Notes: a model not told the origin generated them from the sequence alone. A DNA stretch of 64,000 nucleotides from Rhodococcoides corynebacterioides (GCF_019834675.1 NZ_JABUBU010000002.1:372001-436000); one strand, 5' to 3'; counted from the first letter of the stretch, positions 16,561 through 26,455 are shown. Numbers and translations: made by a program.

Positions 16561-17241
16561 GTGGTTTCGTACATCACCCGAGGGTCGTCGACCGACGATC
16601 GCGGCAAGCCGTTCCCCCGCCGTCGTCCCGCCCCGATCCTGATCGTGCTGGTGGTGCTCGCGCTGGCGGGTGCGGCCGTGTGGGTGCGGGTTCTGACGGC
16701 GGCGGAGACCGGCACCGAGGCGGTGGCGTGCAACTCCCCGCAGCCGCCCTCGGATCCCGCGGCACCCACCGCCGCCGCCCTCGGCACGGTGGTCGATCGC
16801 ACCGTCGTGGACGCGACCGAGCCGCTGCCGTTGGCCGCCACGAAGGTGCGGGTGTTCAACGCCAACGGGCAGGGCGGGCAGGCCGCGGAGATCGCCGCGG
16901 ACCTCAACAACTTCGGGTACGCCAGCGCCCCCGACGTCCAGGTGGGCAACGACCCGGTCTACGTCGACCAGAACATGCAGTGCATCGCCCAGATCCGATT
17001 CGGTGAGGCCGGCACCGCCGCGGCCGGCACCGTCGCGCTGGTGGCGCCGTGCGCGGAGTTCGTGCGCGACGATCGCGCCGACGACACCGTCGACCTCGCG
17101 CTCGGCACGAACTTCCGTGCGCTGCAGCCGAACACCGACGGCGAGGAAGTGGTCCGCTCGCTCGCCGAGGTCGCCCCCGGCCAACCCGCACCGGCGCTCG
17201 ATCAGGATCTGCTGCAGGCGGCACGCACCGTCGACTGCTGA
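16561..17241 (+). CDS. cei: Envelope integrity protein Cei (LytR C-terminal domain)
   Basis: Single-pass membrane protein needed for envelope integrity in mycobacteria (family knowledge). The 226-aa product has a basic N-terminus, one transmembrane helix near residues 22-42 (RPAPILIVLVVLALAGAAV) and an extracytoplasmic LytR_C-like domain near 95-170 (KVRVFNANGQGGQAAEIAADLNN, with two cysteines near 140 and 161). GTG start with GGAAGG upstream. Same neighbours as the mycobacterial gene (DUF4193 and suhB). Confidence 0.88.
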   Translation: MVSYITRGSSTDDRGKPFPRRRPAPILIVLVVLALAGAAVWVRVLTAAETGTEAVACNSPQPPSDPAAPTAAALGTVVDRTVVDATEPLPLAATKVRVFNANGQGGQAAEIAADLNNFGYASAPDVQVGNDPVYVDQNMQCIAQIRFGEAGTAAAGTVALVAPCAEFVRDDRADDTVDLALGTNFRALQPNTDGEEVVRSLAEVAPGQPAPALDQDLLQAARTVDC

Positions 17242-17244
17242 CGG

Positions 17245-17289
17245 CCCGACCGACCCGACCGACCCGACCGACCCGACAACCCCGACGAC
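17245..17289. repeat. 9-bp minisatellite downstream of cei
   Basis: Three exact copies of CCCGACCGA start at 17245, 17254 and 17263, followed by two degenerate copies (CCCGACAAC, CCCGACGAC), between the convergent cei and suhB genes. Confidence 0.8.
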
Positions 17290-17307
17290 CGCCGAGAACC
17301 GCCGACG

Positions 17308-18228
17308 TCAGCGCGCGGGATCCTCCGCGATGGGATCGAGCGCGCCGAGCTCGTCGAGCAGGGCGGAGAACGCCGCCGCGACGCCCGGCGACGCGGCCAC
17401 CGTGACCTCCCCGTCGCTGCTGCGCGAGTGCGGTGACGGCGTACGCACCACGGCGCCCGCCTCGGCCGCGACGAGCGCTCCGGCGGCCCAGTCCCACGGC
17501 GAGAGGCCGTGTTCGAAGTGCGCGTCCACCTGCCCGGCCGCGACCATGCACAGGTCCAGCGCCGCCGATCCCACCCGGCGCAGGTCGCGCACCCGGGGCA
17601 GCAGCCCGCTCACCACCTCGCCCTGCCGGCGGCGGCGCGCCGCTCCGTAGCCGAAGCCCGTCGCCACCAGGGCCATCGACACGTCGTCGACGTCGGTGAC
17701 GGACAACCGGACCCAGTCCCCGCCGTCCTCGCTGACCCACGCTCCGCCGCCGCGCGCGGCCGCGTACGTCCGTCGTCCCACGACGTCCTCGACCGCACCG
17801 GCGACGGACGTACCGTTCACCTGCGCGGCGACCGACACCGCGTAGGCGGGCAGGCCGTAGAGGAAGTTGACGGTGCCGTCGATCGGGTCCACCACCCAGC
17901 GCACCCCCGACGGCGCGCGCACGGCCCCGCCGCCCTCCTCGCCGAGGACGTCGTCGTCGGGCCGGTACGTCCGGAGCAGTTCGCGCACCCGGTGTTCGGC
18001 CTCGGTGTCCACCACGGTGACCGGGTCGGTGCGCGTCGACTTCGACTGCACGGCGTCGGCCGCCGCGCCGCGCGGGCCGAACACCTCCGGGCGACGTCGG
18101 GCGACGAGCCGGCCCGCGTCGCGCGCCACCTCGACGGCGATGCGCCGCAGCGTCTCCGGATCGTCGGCGGTGTCACCGGGGGTCACGGTGCGGTCGGCGG
18201 GAGAGGAAGGATCCACGGGCGAGGTCAC
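17308..18228 (-). CDS. suhB: Inositol-1-monophosphatase family protein SuhB
   Basis: Mg-dependent inositol monophosphatase that supplies inositol for mycothiol and phosphatidylinositol. Metal-site motifs are present: LGEEGGG near 80-86, the WVVDPIDGTVNF signature near 100-111 and the C-terminal LSPWDWAAGALVAAEAGA near 230-247. About 306 aa. Start is uncertain: the GTG at 18228 gives a (M)TSPVDP-like N-terminus, an ATG at 18246 adds six residues and a GTG at 18186 removes fourteen; none has a strong ribosome-binding site. Divergent from ppgK, as in mycobacteria. Confidence 0.9.
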   Translation of the reverse strand: MTSPVDPSSPADRTVTPGDTADDPETLRRIAVEVARDAGRLVARRRPEVFGPRGAAADAVQSKSTRTDPVTVVDTEAEHRVRELLRTYRPDDDVLGEEGGGAVRAPSGVRWVVDPIDGTVNFLYGLPAYAVSVAAQVNGTSVAGAVEDVVGRRTYAAARGGGAWVSEDGGDWVRLSVTDVDDVSMALVATGFGYGAARRRRQGEVVSGLLPRVRDLRRVGSAALDLCMVAAGQVDAHFEHGLSPWDWAAGALVAAEAGAVVRTPSPHSRSSDGEVTVAASPGVAAAFSALLDELGALDPIAEDPAR

Positions 18229-18284
18229 CGGCCAATCCGACCACATCCGCGACCGCCGCGCCGCCCCGTACCGCCGACGACAAC

Positions 18285-18290
18285 TAGGGT
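18285..18290 (+). promoter_or_regulatory. -10 box of ppgK
   Basis: TAGGGT about 50 bases before the ppgK ATG, in the gap between the divergent suhB and ppgK genes. Confidence 0.45.
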
Positions 18291-18340
18291 GATCCGCGAG
18301 CGCCGGTTCCGCTCGCCCGCTGCCCGAGGAGGATGCACGC

Positions 18341-19153
18341 ATGTCGAACGGCCCCACCGAACCCGGACCCGTCTCCATCGCCGACCGGACCGGCACCGCG
18401 CCCGCGGGCCGAGGCTTCGGTGTCGACGTCGGCGGCAGTGGTGTCAAGGGCGGCATCGTCGACCTGTCCACCGGTGAGCTGATCGGTGAGCGGCACAAGA
18501 TCGAGACGCCGCAGCCGTCGACGCCGCAGGCCGTGGCCGAGACGGTGCGCGCGATCGTCGACCACTTCGAGTGGACCGGCGACGTCGGCATCACCCTCCC
18601 CTGCGTTGTGACCGGCGGCATCGCGCGCACGGCGGCCAACGTCGACCAGGCCTGGATCGGCACGGACGCGGGTGCCCTGTTCTCCGAGCATCTCGACGGC
18701 CGCGGGGTGACGGTGCTGAACGACGCGGACGCCGCGGGCATCGCCGAGGACAAGTTCGGCGGCGGCCGGGACACCAAGGGCGTGGTGATCCTGCTGACGT
18801 TCGGCACGGGAATCGGGTCGGCGATCCTGCAGAACGGTGTTCTGTTGCCCAACACCGAACTCGGGCACATGGAGGTCGACGGCAAGGAGGCCGAGCACCG
18901 CGCCGCGTCCCGCGTCAAGGAGGAGAACGACCTCTCCTACAAGCAGTGGGCCAAGGAGGTCTCCCGCGTGTTGCAGCGCGTCGAGGACCTGTTCTGGCCG
19001 GACCTGTTCATCGCCGGCGGCGGTATCAGCCGCAAGGCCGAGAAGTGGATCCCGCTGCTCACCAACCGCACCCCCGTCCAGCCCGCGACCCTGCGCAACA
19101 CCGCCGGCATCGTGGGTGCCGCACTCGCCGCGACCTCCCGCGTGGCGCCCTGA
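18341..19153 (+). CDS. ppgK: Polyphosphate/ATP glucokinase
   Basis: Phosphorylates glucose to glucose 6-phosphate using polyphosphate or ATP. ROK-type fold, 270 aa: phosphate-1 motif FGVDVGGSGVKGGIVD near 26-41, LTFGTGIGSAIL near 152-163 and the ELGHMEVDGKEAEHRAA segment near 173-189 that characterises polyphosphate-dependent members. The ATG has GAGGAGG eight bases upstream. It lies just before sigA, a conserved linkage in Mycobacteriales, but with a separate sigA promoter. Confidence 0.95.
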   Translation: MSNGPTEPGPVSIADRTGTAPAGRGFGVDVGGSGVKGGIVDLSTGELIGERHKIETPQPSTPQAVAETVRAIVDHFEWTGDVGITLPCVVTGGIARTAANVDQAWIGTDAGALFSEHLDGRGVTVLNDADAAGIAEDKFGGGRDTKGVVILLTFGTGIGSAILQNGVLLPNTELGHMEVDGKEAEHRAASRVKEENDLSYKQWAKEVSRVLQRVEDLFWPDLFIAGGGISRKAEKWIPLLTNRTPVQPATLRNTAGIVGAALAATSRVAP

Positions 19154-19177
19154 GAACCGCCCTCGACTCGCGCGGTC

Positions 19178-19205
19178 TCCGACAGTGCCGCGCGGTCGTT
19201 ACAAT
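19178..19205 (+). promoter_or_regulatory. Promoter of sigA
   Basis: TCCGAC (19178-19183), 16-bp spacer, TACAAT (19200-19205). It lies 101 bases before the sigA GTG. The -10 box is the best housekeeping-type match in this part of the window. Confidence 0.6.
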
Positions 19206-19306
19206 GGTCCACGCCCCGGCCGCGACGGCAGGGTAATCCGAGAGACCTCTCCGCCGGAAGAACACTCTGGCGTGACGCCGCACGACACCGTCACGAAAGG
19301 GCGTAC

Positions 19307-20653
<1,347 letters not shown>

Positions 20654-20701
20654 GCACCCGCAGCACCGCCTCGTTCACCGCCCGGTGACCACGGCTCGGC
20701 G

Positions 20702-21040
20702 TCACCCGCCGAACGAGCCGTCGTCACCGGGCGGTCGTGCGTCCACCCGGCGTACGGCGCCGACCGGGATCGGCCCGTAGTGATGCGGGAACCGCATCGA
20801 TTCCGGATCGCCCGGCACCCCGGGTTCCCACCGCACCTCGCCCGGCAACGCGGCGGCGTCGACACGGAGCACCAGCAGGTCCGTGCGGCCGCGGAAGAGC
20901 CGGTTCGCGGGCAGGTGCACCTGCTCGGCGGTGGAGAGGTGGACGAAGCCGTCGGTCGCCAGCGACGGCGGGGCGATCTCGCCGGCGGCGCGATACCCGG
21001 CCCACTCGTCCTGCGTGCAGAGGTGCAGAAGTTCGGTCAC
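20702..21040 (-). CDS. DUF952 domain protein
   Basis: Small soluble protein (112 aa) with the DUF952 pattern LLHLCTQDEW, DGFVHLSTAEQV, LLVLRVDAAALPGEVRWEP and MRFPHHYGPIPVGAV. Function unknown. The GTG start at 21040 overlaps the stop of the upstream exporter gene (GTGA) and has AAGGA upstream, indicating coupled translation. Confidence 0.9.
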   Translation of the reverse strand: MTELLHLCTQDEWAGYRAAGEIAPPSLATDGFVHLSTAEQVHLPANRLFRGRTDLLVLRVDAAALPGEVRWEPGVPGDPESMRFPHHYGPIPVGAVRRVDARPPGDDGSFGG

Positions 21041-21996
21041 GTGAGTCCTTTCGGTGCCCGCGTCGGGGGCGGATCGGCAGGGCGGGGTGGATCGGCAGAG
21101 CGGGGTGGATCGGCAGGGCGGGGGCGGCGGTCCACGCCGCCGAGCATCAGCGCGACCACGACGAAGGCGATGCCGACCGCCTCGGTGATCTCGGGGAGCT
21201 GACCGAGGACCACCAAGCCCACCACCGTCGCCGTGGTGGGCAGCAGGGCCAGCAGGAGCGCGAAGCGTGCGCGGCCCACCGACCGCAGGACCACCTGGTC
21301 GAGCGCGTACGGCACCACCGACGACAGCAGGCCGATGCCCAGCCCCAGCGCCCACGTGGCGGGGTGCGCGAACACACCGGGGTCGGCGAGCAGCTGCGGC
21401 GTCAGGCCGATCGGTGCCAGGAGGACGGTCGCCGCGCCCATGCCGACGGCGAGCGAATCGAGCCCGCGTCCGGCGTCGGCGACCACGGTGCCGAGCACCA
21501 CGTAGGCCGCCCACAGGGCGGCCGCGGTCAGCGCGAACGCCACCCCGACGGCGCCGACGTCCCCGGTCGCGCCCGCGGCCAGGGCGACGCCCACGATCAC
21601 CAACGCCAGCGACAGGACGTCGCGAGGACGTCGGGAACCCAGTGCGGCCACCGCCACCGGGCCGAGGAACTCGACGGCCACCGCCGTTCCGAGCGGGATC
21701 CGGGCGATCGCCTCGTAGAACGCCAGGTTCATCGCGACGGTCACCACGCCGAATCCCGTTGCGGCCAGGACCGACCGGCGCGTCCACCGCGTGCGCCACG
21801 GCCGACGCCAGGCGAGCAGGATCACCGCCGCCCCGGCGGCTCGCAGCCAGGCGACGGTGGTGGGCGAGGTGGTGTCGAACAGGAACACGCCGACCGCGGC
21901 GCCGAGGTACTGGGCCACCGCGCCGACGACGAACACGCCGGGCACCGCCCACCCGGGGAAGGTGCGCGGTGCGGTACGCGACGTGTCGGAGGCCAC
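21037..21996 (-). CDS. EamA/DMT-family transporter (RhtA-like)
   Basis: Ten-helix drug/metabolite transporter of 319 aa with two EamA repeats, probably exporting amino acids or similar metabolites. First repeat: GAVAQYLGAAVGVFLFD, LRAAGAAVILLAW, NLAFYEAIARIPLGTAVAVEFLGPVAVA. Second repeat begins near GVAFALTAAALWAAYVVLG. The GTG at 21996 is preferred: a TAGCGT -10 box ends 8 bases before it with no ribosome-binding site, pointing to a leaderless mRNA, and a further upstream frame has no membrane character. The C-terminal tail is a PADPPR-type repeat coded by an 18-bp minisatellite. Overlaps DUF952 downstream. Confidence 0.88.
   Translation of the reverse strand: MASDTSRTAPRTFPGWAVPGVFVVGAVAQYLGAAVGVFLFDTTSPTTVAWLRAAGAAVILLAWRRPWRTRWTRRSVLAATGFGVVTVAMNLAFYEAIARIPLGTAVAVEFLGPVAVAALGSRRPRDVLSLALVIVGVALAAGATGDVGAVGVAFALTAAALWAAYVVLGTVVADAGRGLDSLAVGMGAATVLLAPIGLTPQLLADPGVFAHPATWALGLGIGLLSSVVPYALDQVVLRSVGRARFALLLALLPTTATVVGLVVLGQLPEITEAVGIAFVVVALMLGGVDRRPRPADPPRSADPPRPADPPPTRAPKGLT
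21071..21124. repeat. 18-bp x 3 minisatellite in the transporter C-terminus
   Basis: Units GGATCGGCAGGGCGGGGT at 21071, 21089 (one change) and 21107 (one change). In frame they encode a six-residue Pro/Asp/Arg repeat at the cytoplasmic tail of the DMT transporter. Confidence 0.85.
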
Positions 21997-22004
21997 GAGG
22001 GAGC

Positions 22005-22010
22005 ACGCTA
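22005..22010 (-). promoter_or_regulatory. -10 box for leaderless DMT transporter
   Basis: TAGCGT on the minus strand, 8 bases before the GTG at 21996. Confidence 0.5.
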
Positions 22011-22249
22011 GCGAGACGGCGGGGTCGACCCCCGAGCCGGGTCCGACGGGGCCGTCGCGTTCTGCCCTCAGCGAACGTCTCGAGCAGCCGAGGCCCTGGC
22101 CAGCATGTTTCGTGTTAGTGACGACACATCGTGTCCTGCGTGGGAACACCGCATGGCGGCTATACGTCTGACAGAGTGAACGAACCGCGTCGCACCGGCG
22201 CGGAGGACCGATCCCAGGACCGTGCTTTCGCGGTCAGTACGGAGGCGTC

Positions 22250-22444
22250 ATGCCCGGATTGATGACAGACACGACCCTCACAGCGGCGGATCGATGCGAC
22301 CGCTGTGGCGCAGGCGCACGGGTGCGCGCCGTCCTCGCCACCGGCGGTGAGCTTCTCTTCTGCCGCCACCACGCCAACGAGCACGAGGACCGCCTCCGCG
22401 AGATGAACGCGACCATCGTGACGGATGCCGACGCGATGGCCTGA
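22250..22444 (+). CDS. Small zinc-ribbon-like protein (DUF7455 type)
   Basis: 64-aa protein with a CDRCGAGARVR knuckle near residues 16-26 and CRHHANEHED near 38-47, giving a probable CC-CH zinc site. Homologues of this size are common in Actinobacteria; no function is known. The ATG at 22250 has GGAGG four to eight bases upstream, which decides against the ATG four codons later. A 250-bp leader region upstream holds a TATACG box near 22160 but nothing else recognisable. Confidence 0.8.
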   Translation: MPGLMTDTTLTAADRCDRCGAGARVRAVLATGGELLFCRHHANEHEDRLREMNATIVTDADAMA

Positions 22445-22461
22445 CGGCCCCGCTCCACCCG

Positions 22462-22501
22462 CGAACGGCGGGCGACCACCTCGGTGGTCGCCCGCCGTTC
22501 G
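22462..22501. terminator. Bidirectional terminator hairpin
   Basis: An 18-bp perfect stem (22462-22479 with 22484-22501) and CTCG loop between the convergent DUF7455 and helicase genes. Confidence 0.8.
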
Positions 22502-22517
22502 TCGTTGCGGCGCCCCG

Positions 22518-24365
22518 TCACCAGGAGCGCAGGGCGGCGATACGTTCGGTGAGCTGTTCGGCCGTCGCGATGGCCGTCGGCGGCCCGCCGCACGTACGGC
22601 GCAGTTCGCCGTGGATGATGCCGTGCGCCTTGCCGGTCCGGTGATGCTGCATCGCGACCAAAGAGTTCAGTTCCTTGCGCAGATCCGCGAGCTTGGCGGC
22701 GTCGCCCGCCCGACTCTCGGCCGCCCGCGCGGGCGTCGGGGCCGGCGCTTCGGCGCGGGCCGGGCTCGCGAGCTGGTCGCTCTGACGCTTACGCAGCAAC
22801 GCGCGCATCTGGTTCCCGTCGAGCAGGCCGGGCAGGCCGAGGTAGTCCGCCTCCTCGTCGCTGCCGGAGAACGTGGCCGTACCGAAGGACGAGCCGTCGA
22901 AGATGACCTGGTCGAGCTCGGCGTCCGCGCCCAGGGCGGTGAACGCCTTCTCCTCCTCGCCCGGTTCGTCCTTCTGCTGGTTCGCGTCCGCAAGCAGGTC
23001 GTCGTCCAGACCGTCCTTCTCGCGATGCGGCTTGCCGATCACGTGGTCGCGTTGCGCCTCGAGCTTGCTCGCGAGGTCCAGCAGCACCGGCACGGACGGA
23101 AGGAAGACGCTGGCGGTCTCGCCCTTGCGGCGCGAGCGCACGAAGCGCCCGATCGCCTGCGCGAAGTACAGCGGCGTCGAAGCGCTGGTGGCGTAGACGC
23201 CGACGGCCAGGCGCGGCACGTCGACTCCCTCGGACACCATGCGTACCGCCACCATCCACGCCGACGTGCCGGCGCCGAACTCGGCGATGCGTGACGACGA
23301 CGTCGGGTCGTCGGACAGCACCACCGTGGGCATCTCACCGGTGAGCGTTTCGAGGATGCCCGCGTACGCGCGTGCCGTGGTCTGGTCCGAGGCGATGACG
23401 AGGCCCCCGGCGTCGGGGATGCCGCCGGCACGCAACTGGTGCAGCCGGGTGTTGGCCGCCGAGAGCACGGACGGCACCCACTCCCCCGACGGGTCGAGCG
23501 CCGTGCGCCACGCACGGGCGGTCTGCTCGGCGCTGAGCGGCTCGCCGAGTCGAGCGGAGAACTCGTCGCCGGCGCTGTTGCGCCACCGCGCCTCGCCCGA
23601 ATAGGCCAGGAACACCACCGGACGCACGACGCCGTCGGCCAGCGCGTCGGCGTACCCGTAGCTGTGGTCCGGTCGCGACCGCGGCAGGCCCTCCTCGTCC
23701 GGCTCGTAGGACACGAACGGGATCGGGCTGTCGTCGCTGCGGAAGGGCGTACCGGTGAGCGCCAGGCGCCGAGTCGCGTCGCCGTAGGCCTCCCGGATGC
23801 CTTCGCCCCAGCTCTTGGCGTCACCGCCGTGGTGGATCTCGTCCAGGATCACCAGGGTGCGGAACGATTCGGTCCGGACGCGGTGCCGGGCGGGATGCGA
23901 CGCCACCTGCGCGTAGGTGACCACGATGCCGTGGTAGTCCGCCGAGGTCGACCCCGTGCTGTTGGAGAAGCGCGAGTCGAACGCCAGACCCACGCGGGCG
24001 GCCGCCTCCGCCCACTGGTGCTTGAGGTGCTCGGTCGGGGCGACGACCGTCACGCGGTCCACGGTGCGATCCGCCAGCAGCTCGAGCGCCACTCGGAGGG
24101 CGAAGGTGGTCTTGCCCGCGCCGGGCGTCGCGACGGCGAGGAAGTCTCGTGGCCCGCTGGTGAGGTACTTCGTCAGCGCCCGCCGCTGCCACGCGCGCAG
24201 CGGCGGCAGGGACACTCCCGCCGGACCCGTGGCGCCGCGCGGTGTGTCGTCCACCCCGGCGGTCATCGGCGCACCCCGCCCCGAGTCGACTCCGCGCACG
24301 GCCTCACGAGAGGTCGGTCCGTCCGTGGCACTGGAACTCCCGTCCGGCTCGCTCGTCTTCTGCAC
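22518..24365 (-). CDS. Superfamily 2 DEAD/DEAH-type helicase
   Basis: ATP-dependent SF2 helicase or translocase of about 615 aa. Motifs: Q-like LRAWQRRALTKYL, Walker A ATPGAGKTT, motif II DEIHHGGD, motif III LTGTPFR, motif V VSEGVDVPRLAVGVYAT and motif VI QAIGRFVRSRRKGE. The last ~190 residues (linker with KDEPGEEEKAF, then a conserved tail ending ERIAALRSW) are specific to the actinobacterial family. Two starts are possible: the GTG at 24365, ten bases after a TAGGGT -10 box (near-leaderless), used here, or an ATG at 24266 that drops a low-complexity N-terminus. Role unknown; DNA repair or RNA processing are possible. Confidence 0.85.
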   Translation of the reverse strand: MQKTSEPDGSSSATDGPTSREAVRGVDSGRGAPMTAGVDDTPRGATGPAGVSLPPLRAWQRRALTKYLTSGPRDFLAVATPGAGKTTFALRVALELLADRTVDRVTVVAPTEHLKHQWAEAAARVGLAFDSRFSNSTGSTSADYHGIVVTYAQVASHPARHRVRTESFRTLVILDEIHHGGDAKSWGEGIREAYGDATRRLALTGTPFRSDDSPIPFVSYEPDEEGLPRSRPDHSYGYADALADGVVRPVVFLAYSGEARWRNSAGDEFSARLGEPLSAEQTARAWRTALDPSGEWVPSVLSAANTRLHQLRAGGIPDAGGLVIASDQTTARAYAGILETLTGEMPTVVLSDDPTSSSRIAEFGAGTSAWMVAVRMVSEGVDVPRLAVGVYATSASTPLYFAQAIGRFVRSRRKGETASVFLPSVPVLLDLASKLEAQRDHVIGKPHREKDGLDDDLLADANQQKDEPGEEEKAFTALGADAELDQVIFDGSSFGTATFSGSDEEADYLGLPGLLDGNQMRALLRKRQSDQLASPARAEAPAPTPARAAESRAGDAAKLADLRKELNSLVAMQHHRTGKAHGIIHGELRRTCGGPPTAIATAEQLTERIAALRSW

Positions 24366-24375
24366 ACCGCGGGCA

Positions 24376-24381
24376 ACCCTA
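24376..24381 (-). promoter_or_regulatory. -10 box of the SF2 helicase gene
   Basis: TAGGGT on the minus strand; the start of transcription would fall within about 3 bases of the GTG at 24365. Confidence 0.45.
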
Positions 24382-24478
24382 GCGGCCCGCGCGCCGGACC
24401 GACCAATCCCCAGGACGGGGTGACACGCCGCCCGGCACCGCCGCATCTCCCCGCGCCGTCCGTCATGCTGGAGCGATC

Positions 24479-25678
24479 ATGTCCGCGCCCGAGAACGACC
24501 GGCCCACCGAGTCCGTGACCGCCGTGCCCGACGGCTCGGCAGCGTCCGACGGCTCGGCAGCGTCCAACGGTTCGGCAGCGTCCGACGTCCCCGAAGCGTC
24601 CGACGTCCCCGGCACCGGCCCGGTGCCGGCTCGCCCCGTCCGGACGGCGTGGCGCGTGCTCGTGCGCACCGCGAGCAAGGCGTGGGACGACTCGATCTTC
24701 TCCGAGTCGGCGACCGCGGCGTTCTGGCAGACCCTGTCGCTGCCCCCGCTGATCCTGGCGTTGCTCGGCAGCCTCACCTCGGTGGCGGCCTGGTTCGGGC
24801 CGAACACCCTCGACATCATCGAGTCGAAGATCCTCACGTTCAGCGGCACGGTGTTCAGCGACAACGTGGTCGACGAAATCATCGGTCCGACGGTGCGGGA
24901 CATCCTCGCGAGCGGTCACGGCCCGGTGGTGTCGGTGGGTTTCCTGCTCTCGCTCTGGGCGGGGTCGTCGGCGATCTCGACGTTCGTGGACTCGATCGTC
25001 GCCGCACACGGGCAGCAGGACGCACGCAACCCGGTGTGGCAGCGGATCTTCGCGCTCCTGCTCTACGTGGGGTTCCTGATCGTCGCGGTGTTCGTCCTGC
25101 CGCTGGTCGCGCTGGGCCCGACCATGATCGGCCGGGTGCTGCCGTCGTCGTGGTACGAGATCGGGTCGAGCATCATCGACGTCGCCTACTACCCCGGCGT
25201 GGGACTGCTGCTGATCGTCGGCCTCACCACGCTGTACAAGGTGGCGCTGCACACCTCGCTGCCGTGGCACCGTCTGCTCGGCGGGGCGTTGCTGGCCGGC
25301 GTGTTCTTCATGATCGCGAGCGCGGTGCTGCGCGCGTACCTGTCCTGGGTGACCGGAACCGGCTACACCTACGGCGCGCTGGCCACGCCGATCGCGTTCC
25401 TGCTGTTCACGTTCTTCCTCGGATTCGCCGTGGTCCTCGGCGCGGAGTTCAACGCGACCGTGCAGGAGTTCTGGCCCGCGCGCGCGTCCCGGCTCGAGCA
25501 GGTGAAGGACTGGGTGAACACCAAGGCCGTCGAACCGGCGACGGGCGCCCTCGGACGGCTGGCCACCGGGCCCGTCCGGCTCGGTCGTCAGGACGCCCGC
25601 GCCGACCGACCGGAGGCGTCTCGCGGTCGGTCGGCCCGGCCGGAGACGGCTCAGTCGCCCTTGCGCAAGCCGTCGTAG
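24479..25678 (+). CDS. YihY/BrkB-family inner membrane protein
   Basis: 399-aa integral membrane protein of the BrkB (former 'RNase BN') family, function unsettled. Six transmembrane helices lie between residues about 85 and 330 (LPPLILALLGSLTSVAAWF, VVSVGFLLSLWAGSSAIST, IFALLLYVGFLIVAVFVLPLVAL, GVGLLLIVGLTTLYKVAL, LLGGALLAGVFFMIASAVL, IAFLLFTFFLGFAVVLGAEFNA). The N-terminal 55 residues are a disordered DGSAAS repeat coded by an 18-bp minisatellite, and the basic C-terminus overlaps the DUF3039 gene by 28 bp. GGAG six bases before the ATG. Order BrkB, DUF3039, DUF3099, sigB is as in mycobacteria. Confidence 0.9.
   Translation: MSAPENDRPTESVTAVPDGSAASDGSAASNGSAASDVPEASDVPGTGPVPARPVRTAWRVLVRTASKAWDDSIFSESATAAFWQTLSLPPLILALLGSLTSVAAWFGPNTLDIIESKILTFSGTVFSDNVVDEIIGPTVRDILASGHGPVVSVGFLLSLWAGSSAISTFVDSIVAAHGQQDARNPVWQRIFALLLYVGFLIVAVFVLPLVALGPTMIGRVLPSSWYEIGSSIIDVAYYPGVGLLLIVGLTTLYKVALHTSLPWHRLLGGALLAGVFFMIASAVLRAYLSWVTGTGYTYGALATPIAFLLFTFFLGFAVVLGAEFNATVQEFWPARASRLEQVKDWVNTKAVEPATGALGRLATGPVRLGRQDARADRPEASRGRSARPETAQSPLRKPS
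24530..24601. repeat. 18-bp x 4 minisatellite in the BrkB N-terminus
   Basis: GACGGCTCGGCAGCGTCC at 24530 and 24548, then diverged copies at 24566 and 24584. It encodes a six-residue DGSAAS repeat in a segment predicted to be disordered. Confidence 0.85.
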
Positions 25679-25890
25679 ACCTTCTTGCACTCCGGGCACA
25701 CCGGGGATCCCGGCTTGGCCGACTTGGTCACCGGGAACACCTCGCCGCACAGCGCGACGACGTGGGTGCCCATGACCGCGCTCTCGGCGATCTTGTTCTT
25801 CTTGACGTAGTGGAAGAACTTGGGAGTGTCGTCGTCGGTGGTCTCGTTGGTGGAGACATCGGGCCGTTCGATGGTCTGCGTGCTGCTCAT
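25651..25890 (-). CDS. DUF3039 small zinc-binding protein
   Basis: 79-aa protein with KFFHYVKKNKIAESAVMG followed by ALCGEVF and VCPECKKVYDGL: a His/Cys4-like set that probably binds zinc. DUF3039, unknown function, conserved next to brkB in Mycobacteriales. The ATG at 25890 lies 6 bases after CATAAT, a near-consensus -10 box, so the mRNA is probably leaderless; longer upstream frames are rejected. Its last 28 bases overlap the brkB 3' end on the opposite strand. Confidence 0.9.
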   Translation of the reverse strand: MSSTQTIERPDVSTNETTDDDTPKFFHYVKKNKIAESAVMGTHVVALCGEVFPVTKSAKPGSPVCPECKKVYDGLRKGD

Positions 25891-25896
25891 CGTTCG

Positions 25897-25902
25897 ATTA
25901 TG
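25897..25902 (-). promoter_or_regulatory. -10 box for leaderless DUF3039 gene
   Basis: CATAAT on the minus strand, 6 bases before the ATG at 25890. Confidence 0.6.
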
Positions 25903-25983
25903 ACGGTTGTTCCCGACGACGGCGTCGGACATGTCACGGTCCGGATTACTGCACACTTCGTTCAACAGTGACACAGTGGAGTC

Positions 25984-26415
25984 ATGGCACAAGACGGCAC
26001 CTCACGCCAGTCCGCCCGAGAGGATGTTCGCCGGGCGGTTCTGATCACCGAGGCACACACGTCGGTCGAGGAACAACACCGCGCGCGTGTCCGCAAATAC
26101 CTGTTCATCATGTCCTTCCGCATCCCCGCGCTGGTTCTCGCGGCGCTGTCCTACGGGGCGTGGCAGAACCCGTGGATCGCGATGGCGATCGTCGGCGTCT
26201 CGATCCCGCTGCCGTGGATGGCGGTGCTCATCGCGAACGACCGCCCGCCGCGGACCGACGACGAGCCCAGCCGCTACGGGTGGCGTGCGCAGAACACGAC
26301 GGCGCTGGAATCGACGAGCCATCCCGTCGTGACCGTGGACGTGGACCTCGACGAGACCGCCGCTCCCCCGCGCGCGGCGGTGACCGCGAAGAGCCCCGGG
26401 ACGGCCGCGACCTGA
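25984..26415 (+). CDS. DUF3099 membrane protein
   Basis: 143-aa protein with two closely spaced transmembrane helices near residues 40-85 (YLFIMSFRIPALVLAALSYG and PWIAMAIVGVSIPLPWMAVLIAN) preceded by LITEAHTSVEEQHRARVRKY, the DUF3099 signature. Function unknown. GGAG three bases before the ATG (short spacing). Divergent from DUF3039 with 93 bases between. Confidence 0.88.
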   Translation: MAQDGTSRQSAREDVRRAVLITEAHTSVEEQHRARVRKYLFIMSFRIPALVLAALSYGAWQNPWIAMAIVGVSIPLPWMAVLIANDRPPRTDDEPSRYGWRAQNTTALESTSHPVVTVDVDLDETAAPPRAAVTAKSPGTAAT

Positions 26416-26442
26416 CTCGCCGGGCGGGTCGGCGCGGGTCGA

Positions 26443-26448
26443 TACGCT
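26443..26448 (+). promoter_or_regulatory. -10 box for leaderless methyltransferase gene
   Basis: TACGCT, then 7 bases to the GTG at 26456; no ribosome-binding site. Confidence 0.55.
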
Positions 26449-26455
26449 CGTCGCC

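Noticed and set aside
22140..22165. GGAAC near 22143 as an ECF promoter for the small zinc protein
   Set aside because: The distance to the nearest CGTC is 17 and the -10 part does not match GTT; too weak.
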